A stretch of 64,000 bases of DNA from Paralvinella palmiformis (lineage: Eukaryota; Annelida; Polychaeta; Terebellida; Alvinellidae), in NCBI GenBank assembly GCA_025642065.1, contig JAODUP010000504.1, positions 213,501 to 277,500 of the forward strand. The letters run 5' to 3'. The notes under the pieces were generated by a model. It made no database searches, was not told the DNA's origin, and saw nothing but the letters and a program-made list of their open reading frames with translations. Position 1 is the stretch's first letter. Each line of letters starts with the position of its first letter. This document shows positions 1-15,309 of the stretch, one piece after another. Made by a program: the position numbers and the translations under genes.

Positions 1-589
1 TTACGACGAATTATGATGATTACAATACAACCTAATGTAGTAGGAGGTTTGTTTGCGGGGGGGGGGAGGGGTGTCTTGAACGTATTGATACTCACTTCCG
101 GTTCTTGCATCTTCTTTCCTATTAAGCAATACAGTTATTAATGTTAGTTACCAATTAAACATGATAATGCTAAATAAATTAATTAGCAAGCGCAGGTCGC
201 TTGTTTGGTTCATCCTTCATTCTAAATGCCGTAGACTAACCAATAAGGTGTTTATTTATTTAAATAGGGGGTACCAGTGCTAATACACGAAGTGTGAAAG
301 GCAATTAACTAAATTAACTTAGCAAACTCACAACAGCTTTAAAGTGTACTAACTGTAACCCGTACATCGAACGGTAATATTTGGATACATATTTTTTATA
401 AAAAATATCTTTTGGGAATTAACAATAACTGTCATGAACTAATTTGTCAGAAAACCGCTTGTCAAACGCTAAAAATATATTTAAGCGCGAAGTTAGTTTA
501 CAAGAATTGTGTCCGCCTCCGGATCGTAACAGGAAACGGATATCAGCAATCCTATTACGAAGAGGTCGAAAAATGTCTGATTTTGCCTG
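1..589. other. Non-coding single-copy sequence
   Basis: I see no coding signal here. The stretch is AT-rich with a G homopolymer near positions 56-67. The short overlapping reading frames around 412-648 lie on both strands, lack any recognisable motif and run into a retroposon tail, so I do not treat them as genes. Confidence 0.6.
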
Positions 590-657
590 AGATTGGCCAA
601 ACCCTGTACTATGTGAGCAACCGAGCTTCAAGGATATTGGCGCTATAGAAGTTTGTA

Positions 658-695
<38 letters not shown>

Positions 696-718
696 TATTA
701 TTATTATCATCATTATTA
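590..718 (+). repeat. Retroposon 3' tail with (ATT)n
   Basis: The segment 'ggatattggcgctatagaag' at about 629-648 is followed by an ATT trinucleotide run (656-718). Nearly the same sequence, 'gaatattggcgctatagaag', occurs at about 62,263-62,282 and is followed by imperfect ATT repeats. A GCGCTATA-type end plus a trinucleotide tail is known from the 3' ends of L2/CR1-like LINEs and the SINEs that use them. The body upstream of about 590 is not recognisable, so this is a 5'-truncated or heavily decayed copy. Confidence 0.55.
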
Positions 719-1626
719 AAAGGATGCTTTGTTTATTATATGCTAGATAATCCCGACTTAGGAAGGGATCGAATTGTTGAACGAACGAGTTGCGAGACAG
801 ACAGACAGGGATACAGACAGATGGGCAGACAGGCAGGCAGACAGATAGCGAGAGATCGATAAAGAAACGGACGGACTGATAAGGAGGAAGAGGCTTTGTG
901 TAATTTAAACAAACAATTAACAGTTAGAATAATTACTTACGGCAAATTCTCACTCGGAACGAGACCGAATCTAACTAATACAAGATGGCGCCGATCCCGA
1001 AGAATACGGTCAAATTAAAGATCCAGGTTGGGCGTTTGAGCGCTAAATCAACTCCATAGATTTCTTTAACGCTCGATCACAGAATGGCTTTCCCAATTCA
1101 ATATACTCAGTATTACTCGTCGTACCATGTGAATCTCGGATACAATATCTTCAGTGACCGATTGTACTAAGACATTGGGGGGGGGGGGGGGGTGAGGGGT
1201 CACCCTGGATTTATCTGGATCCACACCGATTTGAATGGTCTCTGGGTGTATTCGATTAACCTGGACGGTATTTTATCCACAGAACCGGCAATATGTACCC
1301 AGGAATGGTGCTTCCTACGCAATTAAGCCATTTGCATCTTGATGTACTACAAAAACTAGGAAAATAAAAGGCTCGTAGAATGCAGTTTTAAAAGAATTGA
1401 CAAGCAACTCCTGATTGTAAATAAATCCCCATAGGACACTCTCATCAAGCCACTAATGATCACATTGACCTGGGTACATTGTTAGCAATTATTTGGAGGG
1501 TTACAGACACCTTATTTAAATGTTGACTGAACGACGGACGGCTACCATTATCCTATAACAGGGGTAATCAGAATGACCTCCCGGACACCTCTCGCCAAAG
1601 GCAAACACTAATGGATGTATGCATAG

Positions 1627-1629
<3 letters not shown>
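719..1629. other. Non-coding, degenerate CAGA repeat and poly-G
   Basis: A degenerate CAGA/CAGG repeat lies at about 793-850 and a 16-base G run at 1177-1192. The rest is single-copy sequence without a supported gene. Confidence 0.6.

Positions 1630-1706
<77 letters not shown>
1630..1706. repeat. (CA)n microsatellite
   Basis: An uninterrupted CA dinucleotide array of 77 bases. The reading frames across it are repeat artefacts. Confidence 0.97.
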
Positions 1707-1710
<4 letters not shown>

Positions 1711-1811
1711 TGATCACCATTCCTGCTCTACAATGATCTGGACGTCTCGTTCCAGGTCATCAATATGTTGTCTGTCGCGGTCCAGAGAGCGAGCGAGCGA
1801 GCTAGCGAACG

Positions 1812-1868
<57 letters not shown>

Positions 1869-2560
1869 TCCCATCAAAACACACATCATCACATTAATAA
1901 CACGCTGGAACTGTTTTCCTCGACTTGGACCACATAAGTTGTGAGAGCTGGTCACCGACCACCGACTATAGTCTATCAGTGGATGAGGTACAGCCCGTTG
2001 ATAGACGAGAGGCAGGTTTCCCATACCGACACCAGACGGCTAGTCTCTGTTCCAAGACCAAACGAATTTCGCTGGATGAGGTACGGGACGAGATTAAGCG
2101 CCCCCTGGGGATGATGCTATCGCTAACGAAGCGTTGTTCGCTGACAGATTTTTGGCCCTCTGGCGGCCGATCTGTTAGCCGGGATCTAATTGTTAAACGG
2201 GACGTCCCGTTCCACAGCACCCCCTCCGCCGCCATCCGGATTTCCATTCGCCGCGGTCTTAGCATCAATTAGTCTTTTCTGGAGCGGGCCGGGGTGAGAG
2301 CGCCAGCCAACGACCAACGGTTGGGATGTCTGGGAAATGGTTGGCGAATGATAGTACGCTAGCACGGTAGCTCGGGTTGGGTTGGCGCCGTGCCGCGGTA
2401 GATGTGCGAACTAAAGTTGTGAAATAACTGCGATAAATTACGAGCGAAATGGCGCCAATAACGAACAAATAACAAAAGAATGGAGATAATTGATAAGACG
2501 AGATAACAGTTCGTCTTGTTTGAACGAAATGGCGTTGATCCTAGAAGCTGGCGTCCTCAA
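1707..2560. other. CpG-rich single-copy block with (GATA)n
   Basis: This stretch has many CpG dinucleotides compared with the flanking repeats and contains a GATA tetranucleotide array at about 1812-1858. Overlapping frames of about 100 codons are open on both strands between 1,925 and 2,470. That is expected in GC-rich non-coding DNA, and none carries a domain I recognise. Confidence 0.5.
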
Positions 2561-2663
2561 CGTGGGCGTGTTAGGAATCATTATTTATATCAACCAGTCT
2601 ATCCGTCTATATATCTATTAATCAACCGATCTACCTGGATAACAAGGTGCATGGGAAGTTAAC

Positions 2664-2748
<85 letters not shown>

Positions 2749-2831
2749 AGAAAGAAAGAAAGAAAGAAAGAAAGACAGACAGACAGACAGACAGACAGAC
2801 ACGGACGGACGGACGGACGGACGGACGGACG

Positions 2832-2866
<35 letters not shown>

Positions 2867-2925
2867 CGAAAGCCAGCACCAGCCAGCCAGCCATCCAGCC
2901 AGACAGACAGCCAGACAGAGGCAGA
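2664..2925. repeat. Composite CAGA / GAAA / GGAC tetranucleotide array
   Basis: Successive blocks are (CAGA)n, (GAAA)n, (CAGA)n, (GGAC)n and (CAGA)n, then degenerate CCAG units. The unit switches by single-base changes, which suggests one array that expanded from several mutated units. Open frames on both strands are translations of the repeat. Confidence 0.95.
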
Positions 2926-3058
2926 GAGAAGTAGATAGGTAGACGTATGGAAAGGCAGATAAAGATACAGACTGAACGGGTGACATTTAGATAGACATCC
3001 AGACAAGCGTGTATAGACAAATGGAAAGATATCTAGTTAGTTAGATAGATAGATAAAT

Positions 3059-3086
3059 AGACACACACACACACACACACACACAC

Positions 3087-3143
<57 letters not shown>
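3059..3143. repeat. (CA)n microsatellite
   Basis: A CA array with one slip ('caacac') near 3086. It follows a short GATA stretch. Confidence 0.95.
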
Positions 3144-3148
<5 letters not shown>

Positions 3149-3249
3149 GATTAAAACCGAGGAGTGAGTTTCAAAGAGAATAATTCCATGTGTACAGATG
3201 TGTGTTCAAACGCACCCATGTATGTATGTATGAATATATACAAATAAAT

Positions 3250-3475
3250 TAAAAAATCAATCAACAATTCAGTCAATCAATCAATTATCAATCCATAATG
3301 CAATCAATCAATCAATCATATCAACAAATCAATCGTATCAACCTATAAATCAATAAATTATATCAATCAATTAACCAATTAATAGAGCTTTTATATCAAT
3401 CAATTATATCACTCAATTATATTAATCAATTATATTAATCAATTATATTAACAAATAAATCAACCAATCGATCGG
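3250..3475. repeat. Degenerate (ATCA)n tract
   Basis: Irregular ATCA/ATTA repeats with short variants such as 'tatatcaatcaatta'. It is low-complexity AT-rich sequence with no coding potential. Confidence 0.8.
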
Positions 3476-3795
3476 AATAAAACTGCAAGAGGTATGTTTC
3501 TTCGTGTTCAGAATGTTGGTGTCGTGATAAATACAGGTGCGACAGTTTTATATTTATATCAGTTGGAGTGACGAGCTTATCACGTGATCTCTGTATCTGA
3601 GCGGAAGTAGGTCAATTATCGTCAGGTGCGTCTAAGCAATTGCCCCAAATCGGGAGAAGTTTTAGTTTTAGAGTTGTTGTTATAATACAGGATTATGTAA
3701 TTGTTTATGTTGAGTTGTGTGCAGGGAAGGGGAAGTACGTGAGTGTGTATGTATGTATGCTGTAGACACTAGCATGTATGTGTGATAGGCATGTA

Positions 3796-3797
<2 letters not shown>
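3476..3797. other. Non-coding spacer
   Basis: Single-copy sequence between the ATCA tract and a TA array. I see no feature in it. Confidence 0.5.
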
Positions 3798-3860
<63 letters not shown>

Positions 3861-3872
3861 TATATATATATA
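3798..3872. repeat. (TA)n microsatellite
   Basis: A TA array with a short break near 3857. Confidence 0.95.
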
Positions 3873-4540
3873 TTATAAAGCGAAATGGTGATATAATATT
3901 GTATTATATACAAATCATCACAATTATCACGATCCACGGGTTTCTGTTGGCTTAGTCAATTTAAAATATCTATCTCCCTTTTCGACGGTTGAACTGACCC
4001 ATACCACGTGACTGGCCGATGATGATAGTCCGATTTTAGGCAGACTAGATCACTTCTACCCGTAGTCGAAGTTCAAGGTCAACAATATAGAGGTCGCCAT
4101 AGATCGACGCTCGACGTGTCGTCTGCTATCGATTCGAGACCAGAAATGATTGTGAAATGAAGCGAAACAAAAGCTGAATTCGGTTGATGGTTGATCGATG
4201 AACGATCATTCTAGTCCCAAAGCATTTCGTGGTTATTACTGGCACGTAAATACACATAACTGGTTAGAATTCCTTTGGTAGATGAATTAGTATACAAACC
4301 ATTCCCACCTTTTAAGCAGCCATGAATGTGTACCCGAGTTCTGCGAGGAAAACTTGTATAAGTAACAATTGGTAGGGTTTTTCAGTTAAGACAAAAGCAG
4401 ACAAAAAATGTTATAACAATACCTCCCGCCACCCATTACACACAATCGCCATGTTCTGATCTAGTCTCACTATGAAGAGTAGTTTCCTTATTTTCCGCCT
4501 GCTGATGAATAGTCTAAGGACTTTGATTCACTGTGTCAGC
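3873..4540. other. Non-coding single-copy sequence
   Basis: No gene, repeat family or RNA feature is recognisable here. Confidence 0.5.
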
Positions 4541-4636
4541 ACACACACACACACACACGCACGCACGCACACACACACACACACATGCATGCACACACAC
4601 ACGCATACATGCACACACACACACGCACACATGCAC
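4541..4636. repeat. Imperfect CA/GCAC repeat
   Basis: CA runs interrupted by CGCA and ATGCA units. Confidence 0.9.
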
Positions 4637-5337
4637 GAACGCAATTTGTATCCGATTACAGGACCACGTTGACCAGTAATTGGAGTACTGAAAGTGTTTG
4701 CCATTTTGTAGCCTTTTTATAGCTCTAATGTAGTACTGATTTATACATTATATAGTGCAACCGTACAAACCAAATGTAATTTGTACAGGACTGCTGTCGT
4801 AGTACACAGGTTACAGTCCACATAACCCGATGTTTCGCCGCCAGGTCAGGTGATGTCAATGAGCTAGCGGTCTAGTAGTGTGCTGCCCCCTGTTGGTGTC
4901 AGAATAAATGCCGATTCGGTGCCACGTCCAATTACACGACAACTGGGCACACAATTGAAATCGATATGCCAAACAGAGGAACAGGAAGTGGCTGTTTTGG
5001 GTGCCCGGTCGTAACTGGGAACGCTTAATGAAGCGATAAAGTCGTAAATGGTGACGTGGAATCATTTCGTATGCGACGCGACGCGGGATGTCTATTTGCC
5101 GAACTTAACCCGGGCATCGTATAGGGAGGGGTCTTCGTGCGGAGAACGGTAGGTCTAGTGGCCCTAAGCTTGTCAGTAAGTGTAGCCTACAGACGAGCGG
5201 TTTAGGTGTACGTGTAATGTGTTGATCTTGTTATCAGTCAAGTTGATATGTCTGAAGTGAGGCATTCTATCAGTTGGTGATAAATATTTAAACGTTGCAC
5301 TCGTTGTTAACATCCAGTCTTTCTGTGTTCTCTCTGC
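4637..5337. other. Non-coding single-copy sequence
   Basis: Apart from the CTCF-like site noted separately, I see no gene or repeat. Confidence 0.5.
4881..4900 (-). promoter_or_regulatory. CTCF-like motif
   Basis: Read on the minus strand, this site resembles the core CTCF consensus: CCAAC followed by AGGGGGCAGC. It is the best by-eye match among several CTCF-like sites in the first 18 kb. CTCF is conserved across bilaterians, but a motif match alone does not show binding. Confidence 0.3.
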
Positions 5338-5371
<34 letters not shown>

Positions 5372-5425
5372 GTCTGTGTGTGTGTTACTGTGTGTATATG
5401 TATGTATGTGTGTGCGTGTGCGCGC
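5338..5425. repeat. (TA)n-(TG)n microsatellite
   Basis: A TA array runs into imperfect TG/TATG repeats. Confidence 0.9.
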
Positions 5426-5834
5426 ACGTTCGCGAGGCAGTTCATCTGTGTACAAATAGTATATACATAGGTGTTTATTAAGCTAAAACCGATTTAACAT
5501 CTTAACTTCAAGTTGTTGGTCTTATCAGCTACATTGTCAGTAGGGTCCTACATCTATCCACCAACCCATCCACTACGTCCGTCCGTCAAAACGGCTGCCC
5601 CTCACCCTCGTCCCTCGCTCTCTACGTCTCCCTCCCTCTATATATGCTTCTCTCTACCTCAATCCCCCCCATCCATCCATCCATCCATCCAGCCCAAATT
5701 TCCAGATCCTTCAGATATTTGTATAAGGTCTCTCCATCTCATCAAACCAATCTATACCCGCTGTGCCTTTGGAGTTTGGAATTAGCCCACCATATGCTGG
5801 GACACAACTGAAGAGTGACCAAAATTAGGCTAAA
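5426..5834. other. Pyrimidine-rich non-coding sequence
   Basis: Contains CCTC-rich stretches and a short (ATCC)n near 5671-5691. The open frame over 5513-5785 is a low-complexity artefact rich in Pro and Ser. Confidence 0.5.
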
Positions 5835-6030
5835 TTATACACTGACTCACTGACTCATCGACTTTCGGACTGACTGACTCATTGACTGACTGACACAATG
5901 ACTGACTGACGCATTGACTGACTCATTGACTGACTGACTGACTAGCTTACTGACTGACTGACTGACTGACTAACTAACTGACTCACTGACTAACTGACTC
6001 ACTCAATTACTCACACTCACTCACTCGAAG
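5835..6030. repeat. Degenerate (GACT)n array
   Basis: Imperfect GACTGACT/CACT units, the same tetranucleotide class as the pure TCAC arrays at 7.5 and 26.4 kb. Confidence 0.9.
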
Positions 6031-7164
6031 CTGCCCATCTAATTGCAATTCTCAAACTTTCGGGGCACCCTTATAGGAAACAGACGAGGGTCAGGTGGAC
6101 CGACGCTCGTAACTCTCCTTACTTAATCATCACAGGTGTGTCAATGGGATTAATTCAGATATAAACCTACGCGTCCATCACGGGCTCATTGTGGCCGACG
6201 ATCGATAGATTTTTATTTGTCCAATCAGTCGACTCACTGATAAAAGCTAATCGACGTCCATAAAACACTTCGGCAAATAATCGCCTAAGCTAGCCCACCG
6301 ATTAACGAGTCGGTGTCCGCTTCTCGCAAAACGAACTATTTTGGGTACAAATTATTCTAGTGGCGTAGTGACCCGTTCGCCGGTGCAATGCGTGCTGATT
6401 GGTCGGTTCAAGGATGCCGCGTTTGAACGGGTATATAAGTTTTAGGACGAAGTATTTCTGATGACTGATCCCCAAATCTAACCCGTTAGAACAAACCAAT
6501 TCTCTATTATTGGCTAAGCGATGACCGCATAATAGGCTATATTGTGTTACCATAGCTACGGGTAAAGAGAACGATGCTGTCTTCCATATATTTTACTAAT
6601 GATAACTCGGATCTAATTCCGGACACCAGGTCGATTCTCGTCCGCGTTGTTCGGACAGGCGACCAATCACAGCCAGCGTTTGATTACGCCAGCTTCTCTC
6701 TGGCCAATCAGAAGGCGGCTCTTTTTGCGTCGTCTCCTCGCTGATTTTAATCTTCTTCACTAAGCCTTCCCATTTAATGAAGGCATTGTGTGTCCAGGAT
6801 GACGGCGAGCCCCTAACTCACACCTCGAAGTGCTCGGATCCAGAACAATGGCCGCGCCGAAGGCACACGCGTATCTTAATTAACGTCGGAGCGGCACCTA
6901 TACGGTACCCATGCGTCGTCACGTGAATCGTTTGAAGCCGGTAGAGGGCGCAGGTGATGGCCATTTTGTGTCATGATCGTTTAGCTAAGTCTGTCAATAT
7001 TGTTTTTTTTAATAAGCCGGCTTATAGTCGGTAATCCAATTTATTGGGAACCACTTTCATTCTGATCATCTTTCGGGATGGCCCTGTGCGTGGTTCTGTT
7101 TACCATTATTATTTTTTATTTCGGGCCTAAATGTTTGCATATTTGTTTATGGATACATGCGAGC
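6031..7164. other. CpG-containing single-copy block with CCAAT boxes
   Basis: The block has CCAAT elements at about 6219 (+), 6397 (minus, ATTGG), 6661 (+) and 6704 (+), and a CTCF-like site at 6938-6955. Clustered CCAAT boxes occur in promoters, but I find no adjacent first exon. The promoter reading is therefore only a possibility. Confidence 0.35.
6938..6955 (+). promoter_or_regulatory. CTCF-like motif
   Basis: The site 'ccggtagagggcgcagg' matches the AGRGGGCGC core of the CTCF consensus. By-eye match only. Confidence 0.25.
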
Positions 7165-7330
7165 TTTCAAATAGCGCCGAGGTTAGAGCGGTGCGTTGCA
7201 AACGTGTTCATCATGGTTCGAATCCGATTTCTACCCGTTTTAGTGGGATGCTGCCATTGGGAGTTGTCTCTCGGAATAATGTCCAAAAATGGAACCAGCG
7301 GTGAGCTTAGGCAAAATAAACCCGTCCTCT
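7165..7330 (+). mobile_element. tRNA-derived SINE-like element
   Basis: A tRNA-like A box ('ttagagcggtgcg', about 7185-7197) and a good B box ('ggttcgaatcc', about 7215-7225) are spaced as in a pol III internal promoter. The sequence does not fold as a clear tRNA and lacks a CCA-side stem match. I therefore call it a degenerate SINE head, not a tRNA gene. It is not obviously the same family as the SINEs at 24-31 kb. Confidence 0.45.
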
Positions 7331-7470
7331 CTCACACACATAGACGTAATGATGCACCCATAGTCTGTCTACTTGCTTGCCTATTTAAGCAATTATCCTT
7401 CGAATTATGCAACAGTTGACAGACTGACTGACTGACTGACATACTGATGGACTGTCTGATGTCTGATGTC

Positions 7471-7766
7471 TCACTCACTCACTCACTCACTCACTCACTC
7501 ACTCACTCACTCACTCACTCACTCACTCACTCACTCACTCACTCACTCACTCACTCACTCACTCACTCACTCACTCACTCACTCACTCACCATCCTACCC
7601 ACTCACTCACTCACTCACTCACTCACTCACTCACTCACTCACTCACTCACTCACTCACTCACTCACTCACTCACTCACTCACTCACTCACACTCACTCAC
7701 TCACTCACTCACTCACTCACTCACTCACTCACTCACTCACTCACTCACTCACTCACTCACTCACTC
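7471..7766. repeat. Long (TCAC)n tetranucleotide array
   Basis: About 295 bases of TCAC with interruptions near 7591 and 7690. All frames across it translate to Thr-His-Ser-Leu repeats and are not genes. A second array of the same unit in the same orientation lies at 26,326-26,573. Confidence 0.97.
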
Positions 7767-10600
<2,834 letters not shown>

Positions 10601-11009
10601 GGGTTGTGTAATCAATAGCAAATCAGCGGCCTTCCTGTACGAATAAATCCACAATTTCGCTGAAAATGAGATTAAATGATAGCGAAAAGGAGAACAGGAT
10701 TGTCACATCAATACAGGGATCAAATAGCTGAGATCCGGCCGTGATCACGTCTCAGCGACAACTGAGTAAATCCAAACAGCTGTGATATAAGGGGGCGGCT
10801 CACGGAAGACATCTGATAGGAGGAAGATCAATCCGATGATAGTTGTATTTTTAGTTGTCGTATTTAGGACATGACGACCCCTCCCCCAATAGACGCGGAA
10901 AACATCTTGAAGACAATGCCCGGATGTTACGTTATTGGGAGTTATATTTTTCAGCAATGAGTGATTCAGCATTTCGGTAATTGAAAGCCATTTACTTACC
11001 TGACAGAAT
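10601..11009. other. Non-coding, isolated splice-donor-like site
   Basis: A consensus minus-strand donor (CAG|GTAAGT) is at about 11,001/11,000, right beside the tail of the SINE that follows. I see no exon attached to it, so I give it no function. Confidence 0.4.
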
Positions 11010-11310
11010 ATGTAATAATAAGACGTGACCTTTATATAGCACCCTGTTCAGTTAGATAGCTCCCCTAAGGCCCTTTACAGTATTATTATCCCCGACTCAG
11101 ACCTGTTCCAATCCAGCCGAGATCTCAACTCTCCAGGGAGTATTCAAACACATGCTGCCATCATAGGCGCGAAGCGTTACACAAACACGTAGCCATCACG
11201 GCATGTCATTTTTATGGCAACGTTGCAGCTCCTGAGCCTCGAACCCGCGACCCTTCGGCTACGAGTACTACGCTCTAACTAACTGCTCTATCAAGGCTCG
11301 AAGAGAGTGA
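11010..11310 (-). mobile_element. SINE family B, copy 1
   Basis: On the minus strand, a tRNA-like head has an A-box region ('tagagcagttagttagagcg') and a B box ('gggtcgcgggttcgaggctc') at about 11,231-11,300. A body follows that aligns with the copy at 33,128 (+) and the copy at 53,305 (minus). The shared body includes a 'cgtgatggct' segment, a 'ggcagcatg' segment and a 'ggataataat' segment. The tail ends with 'gggtgctatataaa', an L2-type 3' end. Calling this one family rests on my hand alignment of the three copies. Confidence 0.75.
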
Positions 11311-12844
11311 TCTTAATTCGATGTTATAGGTCCTGTTAATTAAAATTAATCTTTGTATAACACCTTATGATCCAGAGAAGACTTCGCATCAATTTATTAG
11401 CATCGATGCTGGTCTCACCTGAGATACATGGCTAAACAGCAACTTTCAGGGCAAATGGAATGAATGGGCCGAATTAATTCATTGATGGATCGAACGTCGC
11501 ACAGAAACAGGCAGCTGTAAGATTCGATTCCACGACTTCGGGGCATGCGGTGCAACGCGTTAACAACAGCAGCACCGGAACCGCCCCGTTTCTGCCCAGA
11601 TCGCAAGGTCGTCTGCCGCGAGGTAGTTAACCATGCACGAAATGCCACAAAATGTCCGTGTTGGCCATCCCCACGTGGGCGCAGCTTTCCATTTACTTAT
11701 GATATTTCCCATGCGCCCATTAGTCGGCCGGAGTAATTCCCGTCAAACAGCCGTTTGCCATTACAAAGATCGTCCGGCAAACTTTTACCGTTATCATCAT
11801 CTCGACTAGATCGGGGTATCGTTCCCTTCAGAAGCCACAATCGATCAAGCCATTCATCATATTGGCACCTAATCTTAATAATTCTATCACGCTGTCCGTC
11901 GAGTGCCGAAGTGGGCAAGGATGAGGGCATATTCCGGACTCTGGCATCGGTCCGTGGACAAGAGAAACTTCAGCCTTCGCGCTCGCTATCCATGCCAGAC
12001 GAATGTCCTACCCAGATTGACCGGGAGAGATGGATAACGGAGTTAGTTCGCTTTGGGCGTAATCATTGGTTGCCATGCGTTCGGAGAGTACAAAGACGGG
12101 GGGGTGTTGGAGCAGGGGGGGGTTAGGAATGTTAGAGGGATCCGGCGGCCAAAAAACTTAAAGAATCCGGATTAACGTTTTGGAAGAAGGTCGCTTGCTC
12201 TGTGATTTCGCGGTAAAAGTAGAAGCCTTAGTAGTGAGTGGCCAGTAGTATGGATGGGGCTTGGATCGGTGACCTTTCAGCGCGACATTAAGTCATGTAT
12301 AAAGTGGTAATGGCTGGAGAAACACAAAGCTGGACGCTAGGCGCCAGGAGGATCCCGAAGGCTCTCGGGGTGAAGGTCATACGCATCTAATGCCAAAGGC
12401 CCGATGACGTCGCGTTCTCATAACAGTCGCGCCCTATTTTCGCTCGATTAGCATTCCATTACTGCGATGACTCCGGGCACTGTCAGACCGTAAATATACT
12501 ATTCACCATCATCTCAGGCTGGACCCCGTCGGCATAGGGGTACGATTGTACATTTAGCCGAAAGTGACAAACGGTTGCAGCTTCTGTATTTTAACTGGGT
12601 GCATTCCAATTGGCATTCGTCCCCCATAGCAGTAATCACGTAACGTTCGATTAATTCAATCTTGAGGCAGATAATTAGATCAATTTCTCGACAAATAAAT
12701 GTGTTTCTATTTCCATTTGCTTTCGCAACTGTGCCTTGCACCGGGATCAACTTCTTCTTTGAAAGTTCACATTCGATATTTTAGACAGGAACGATCCGAT
12801 TGAAGAGATTGTAACACAATGAACCTTTAAATGCTAATCTTGCC

Positions 12845-12846
<2 letters not shown>
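11311..12846. other. Single-copy non-coding block
   Basis: CpG-containing sequence with overlapping frames of 60-120 codons on both strands and no recognisable domain. A possible degenerate tRNA-like head lies on the minus strand at about 11,520-11,565. G-rich runs lie near 12,098-12,122. Confidence 0.45.
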
Positions 12847-12911
<65 letters not shown>

Positions 12912-12945
12912 TAATAATAGTAATAATAATCATCGTCATCAATAT

Positions 12946-12996
<51 letters not shown>

Positions 12997-13000
12997 TATC
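12847..13000. repeat. (AAT)n trinucleotide array
   Basis: AAT repeats, partly imperfect, with CAT units at the right end. AAT/ATT arrays elsewhere in this window sit at the 3' ends of LINEs and SINEs, but no retroposon body is recognisable beside this one. Confidence 0.95.
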
Positions 13001-13239
13001 ATCATCATCATAAGCTATAATAATAATAGTATATCCTTAAATTCGTGTAAAACTGATTTACATGTATTAATTGCGAAAATATATGTTAAAATGCAAATAC
13101 GTCTGATGGAAATAAGTAAAATAACATGTGAATAAAATCTACATCTAAGTATTATTATTGTAGATTGGAGATATTAATATGCTGACTTGTATCACTAACT
13201 GAGTGAAGCAACCTGATCTACGCCATCGTTAATTATACT

Positions 13240-13420
13240 TCAGAGAGGATATAGCCAAGACCTAACAGCTAGCGGATTAGTCATAAGCCTCTAGCGGCTG
13301 GGTTCAAACCCCGGGCGGGCTTTGTCTGGAGGATGTTTCAACCTCCCCCCCGCCTAATTAGCATTGGACATTTTACGATAATCTACTCGGTGGAGAGAAT
13401 GGCGACAGTTGGCCGATGTT
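13240..13420 (+). mobile_element. Degenerate tRNA-like SINE head
   Basis: A B-box-like sequence ('gggttcaaaccccg', about 13,302-13,315) is preceded at tRNA-like spacing by an A-box-like 'ctagcggattagtca'. Too diverged to assign to the families below. Confidence 0.3.
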
Positions 13421-15217
13421 GTCGGCATTGTTTCATTGAAATTTCTAATCAAGATAAATGGTTTTCGCCTTTTTGATGTTTACCAATTCAGACTGGCATT
13501 TCGTAATTGCGTATGTGGGTAAATCTACACGAAAAAGGCCGCGGCATACACGTTGGTGACGTTTTGTCCATTAACAAATCACGTGCTCATTTAGATACAA
13601 TAATATATATTTAACGTAGTAGTATAGGGAAGCATCTAGTTACGATGTTAGCCGTGAGGCGTCAGGTTCCTCCATCGAGGTAAACAATGTTAACATCGTC
13701 TATCTAATGGTATTCATCCTATGTATGAATCTAGGACAAAATAAGTTTAAAATGTGGTGTTTAAGACATCGGCCGTATTACCTATGCCAGGTAAAAGGGT
13801 GTCCGTTTTGCTTAGATTTGGTGTATGTTTCACCAGAGATATATCGGTGAAGGGCTACTTCATAAAGGAACGACATTTCTAGGTCGAAATTATTTACTGA
13901 TGGATGAAATATCCCATTGACAAACACGGATTTCGATCCAGTAACCAAGAGGGTTGCAGAACAGTGCATTACACCGTGGGAGTATCCGTTAGTAAAGGAA
14001 AACTTTGAAAAGTTTACTCTTGTCCATTAATTCACTTAGAATTATGCAAACATCTTGATAATACACGAGAGCAAATGGTCACAGTAGTATACAACTATCT
14101 TTTTAAAGGACAACAAAAGGCCAACTGCAGTTATTTACACAGATGACTACAATTGTAAACTGGTAAAACGAATAAACATTAGTTGGTGACCTTTCAAACG
14201 TACCTTTCCACACCCAACTCTTTGTATTGAACTTGTTGTATGTGACTAGTGAAATGAAGCGTAACTATTAGGTTAATGCTATTTTCGAATGGGCACATCG
14301 GGTTTTGTTAACTCGGATAAGTGCGACATAAATTAGTTTGTTTACATCTAAAGGCAACGCGCATTAAGCGACATGCTGATGCAGTGTCATTAACAAGACG
14401 AAGGAAGCACCGCATATCTTTCTACCAGCGAGAGAAATAACCACAGGAGAGCTACATGAAAAAAGGTCATGAATGCATTTAGCTTTTGATGTCCAAACGC
14501 CAATCTAAAAACCGCCATAGCACAGAACTGATGGACATTTGATGGGAAACAAACATTCAGGGAGACGCCGTCTAAGTCTCTGACTCCGGCTGCACCGTGG
14601 CCCCAATTAACAGTTCGCGAAGAAGAACTGACAATGAGCAAGACTGACATAACAGTACGTTTCTGCTAAGGGTTCACCATAGTTAGTGAACCGGTCATAA
14701 CTTTTAATAACCTCGAGCTAGATGTAGTGCTTCTGTTGGAAAACTCGCCTGAGAACACTTCCGTATGTGGCTCCCACTACAGCCAATCGATCGTTTGTTG
14801 CACCACCGCCTTGTTTTCTTATCGTTGGTAACACTCTTCCTTAGAAATTGAAACTCGGCCGAAGCCAGGACAACAACACTGCTTAGCATCTTATACGGAA
14901 GTTTTTATTTGAAGGGTGAGCTACGAATTAAATCGATTGTACTCAGCGTCCGTGGCAATTAGATGTTTACAATGATATAACATTAGTCAATAATTTAGTA
15001 AAAGCCAGGGTTAATATAATTACAATACAAATGTAAATTCCTGTAAATTCCTGTAAGCGCCAATCGTTGACAATCTGTGTCTAGCGCAACTTTGGGTGCT
15101 TCTATAGCACAGATGATTGAAACGCTATGCGGTTAAACTCCAACATGGAGTTCGAATATCATGATGTTTGGTATTTCCCTTGGGAATAGCCACCTAACCC
15201 ATTTTACACTTGTCTCT

Positions 15218-15223
<6 letters not shown>
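13421..15223. other. Single-copy non-coding block
   Basis: No supported exon. A minus-strand B-box-like sequence near 13,930 ('tggatcgaaatcc') and a plus-strand one near 15,152 ('gagttcgaatatc') may be further decayed SINE heads. Confidence 0.4.
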
Positions 15224-15257
<34 letters not shown>

Positions 15258-15309
15258 GTATGTGTGTGTGCGTGTGTGTGCATCTATAAGTGTGTGTGTG
15301 TGTGTGGGG
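15224..15309. repeat. (CT)n-(GT)n microsatellite
   Basis: A CT array, then imperfect GT repeats ending in a G run. Confidence 0.9.

Noticed and set aside
2618..3020. Overlapping Cys/Leu/Ser-rich frames of 115-129 codons
   Set aside because: Translation of the CAGA/GAAA/GGAC composite repeat on both strands.
3660..3700. Minus-strand Asn-Pro-Val-Leu, considered as a TM7 NPxxY remnant
   Set aside because: It is followed at once by a stop and preceded by TA-repeat translation, with no hydrophobic helix.
7471..7766. CRISPR-like regular repeats
   Set aside because: Four-base microsatellite units without spacers, in a eukaryotic context.
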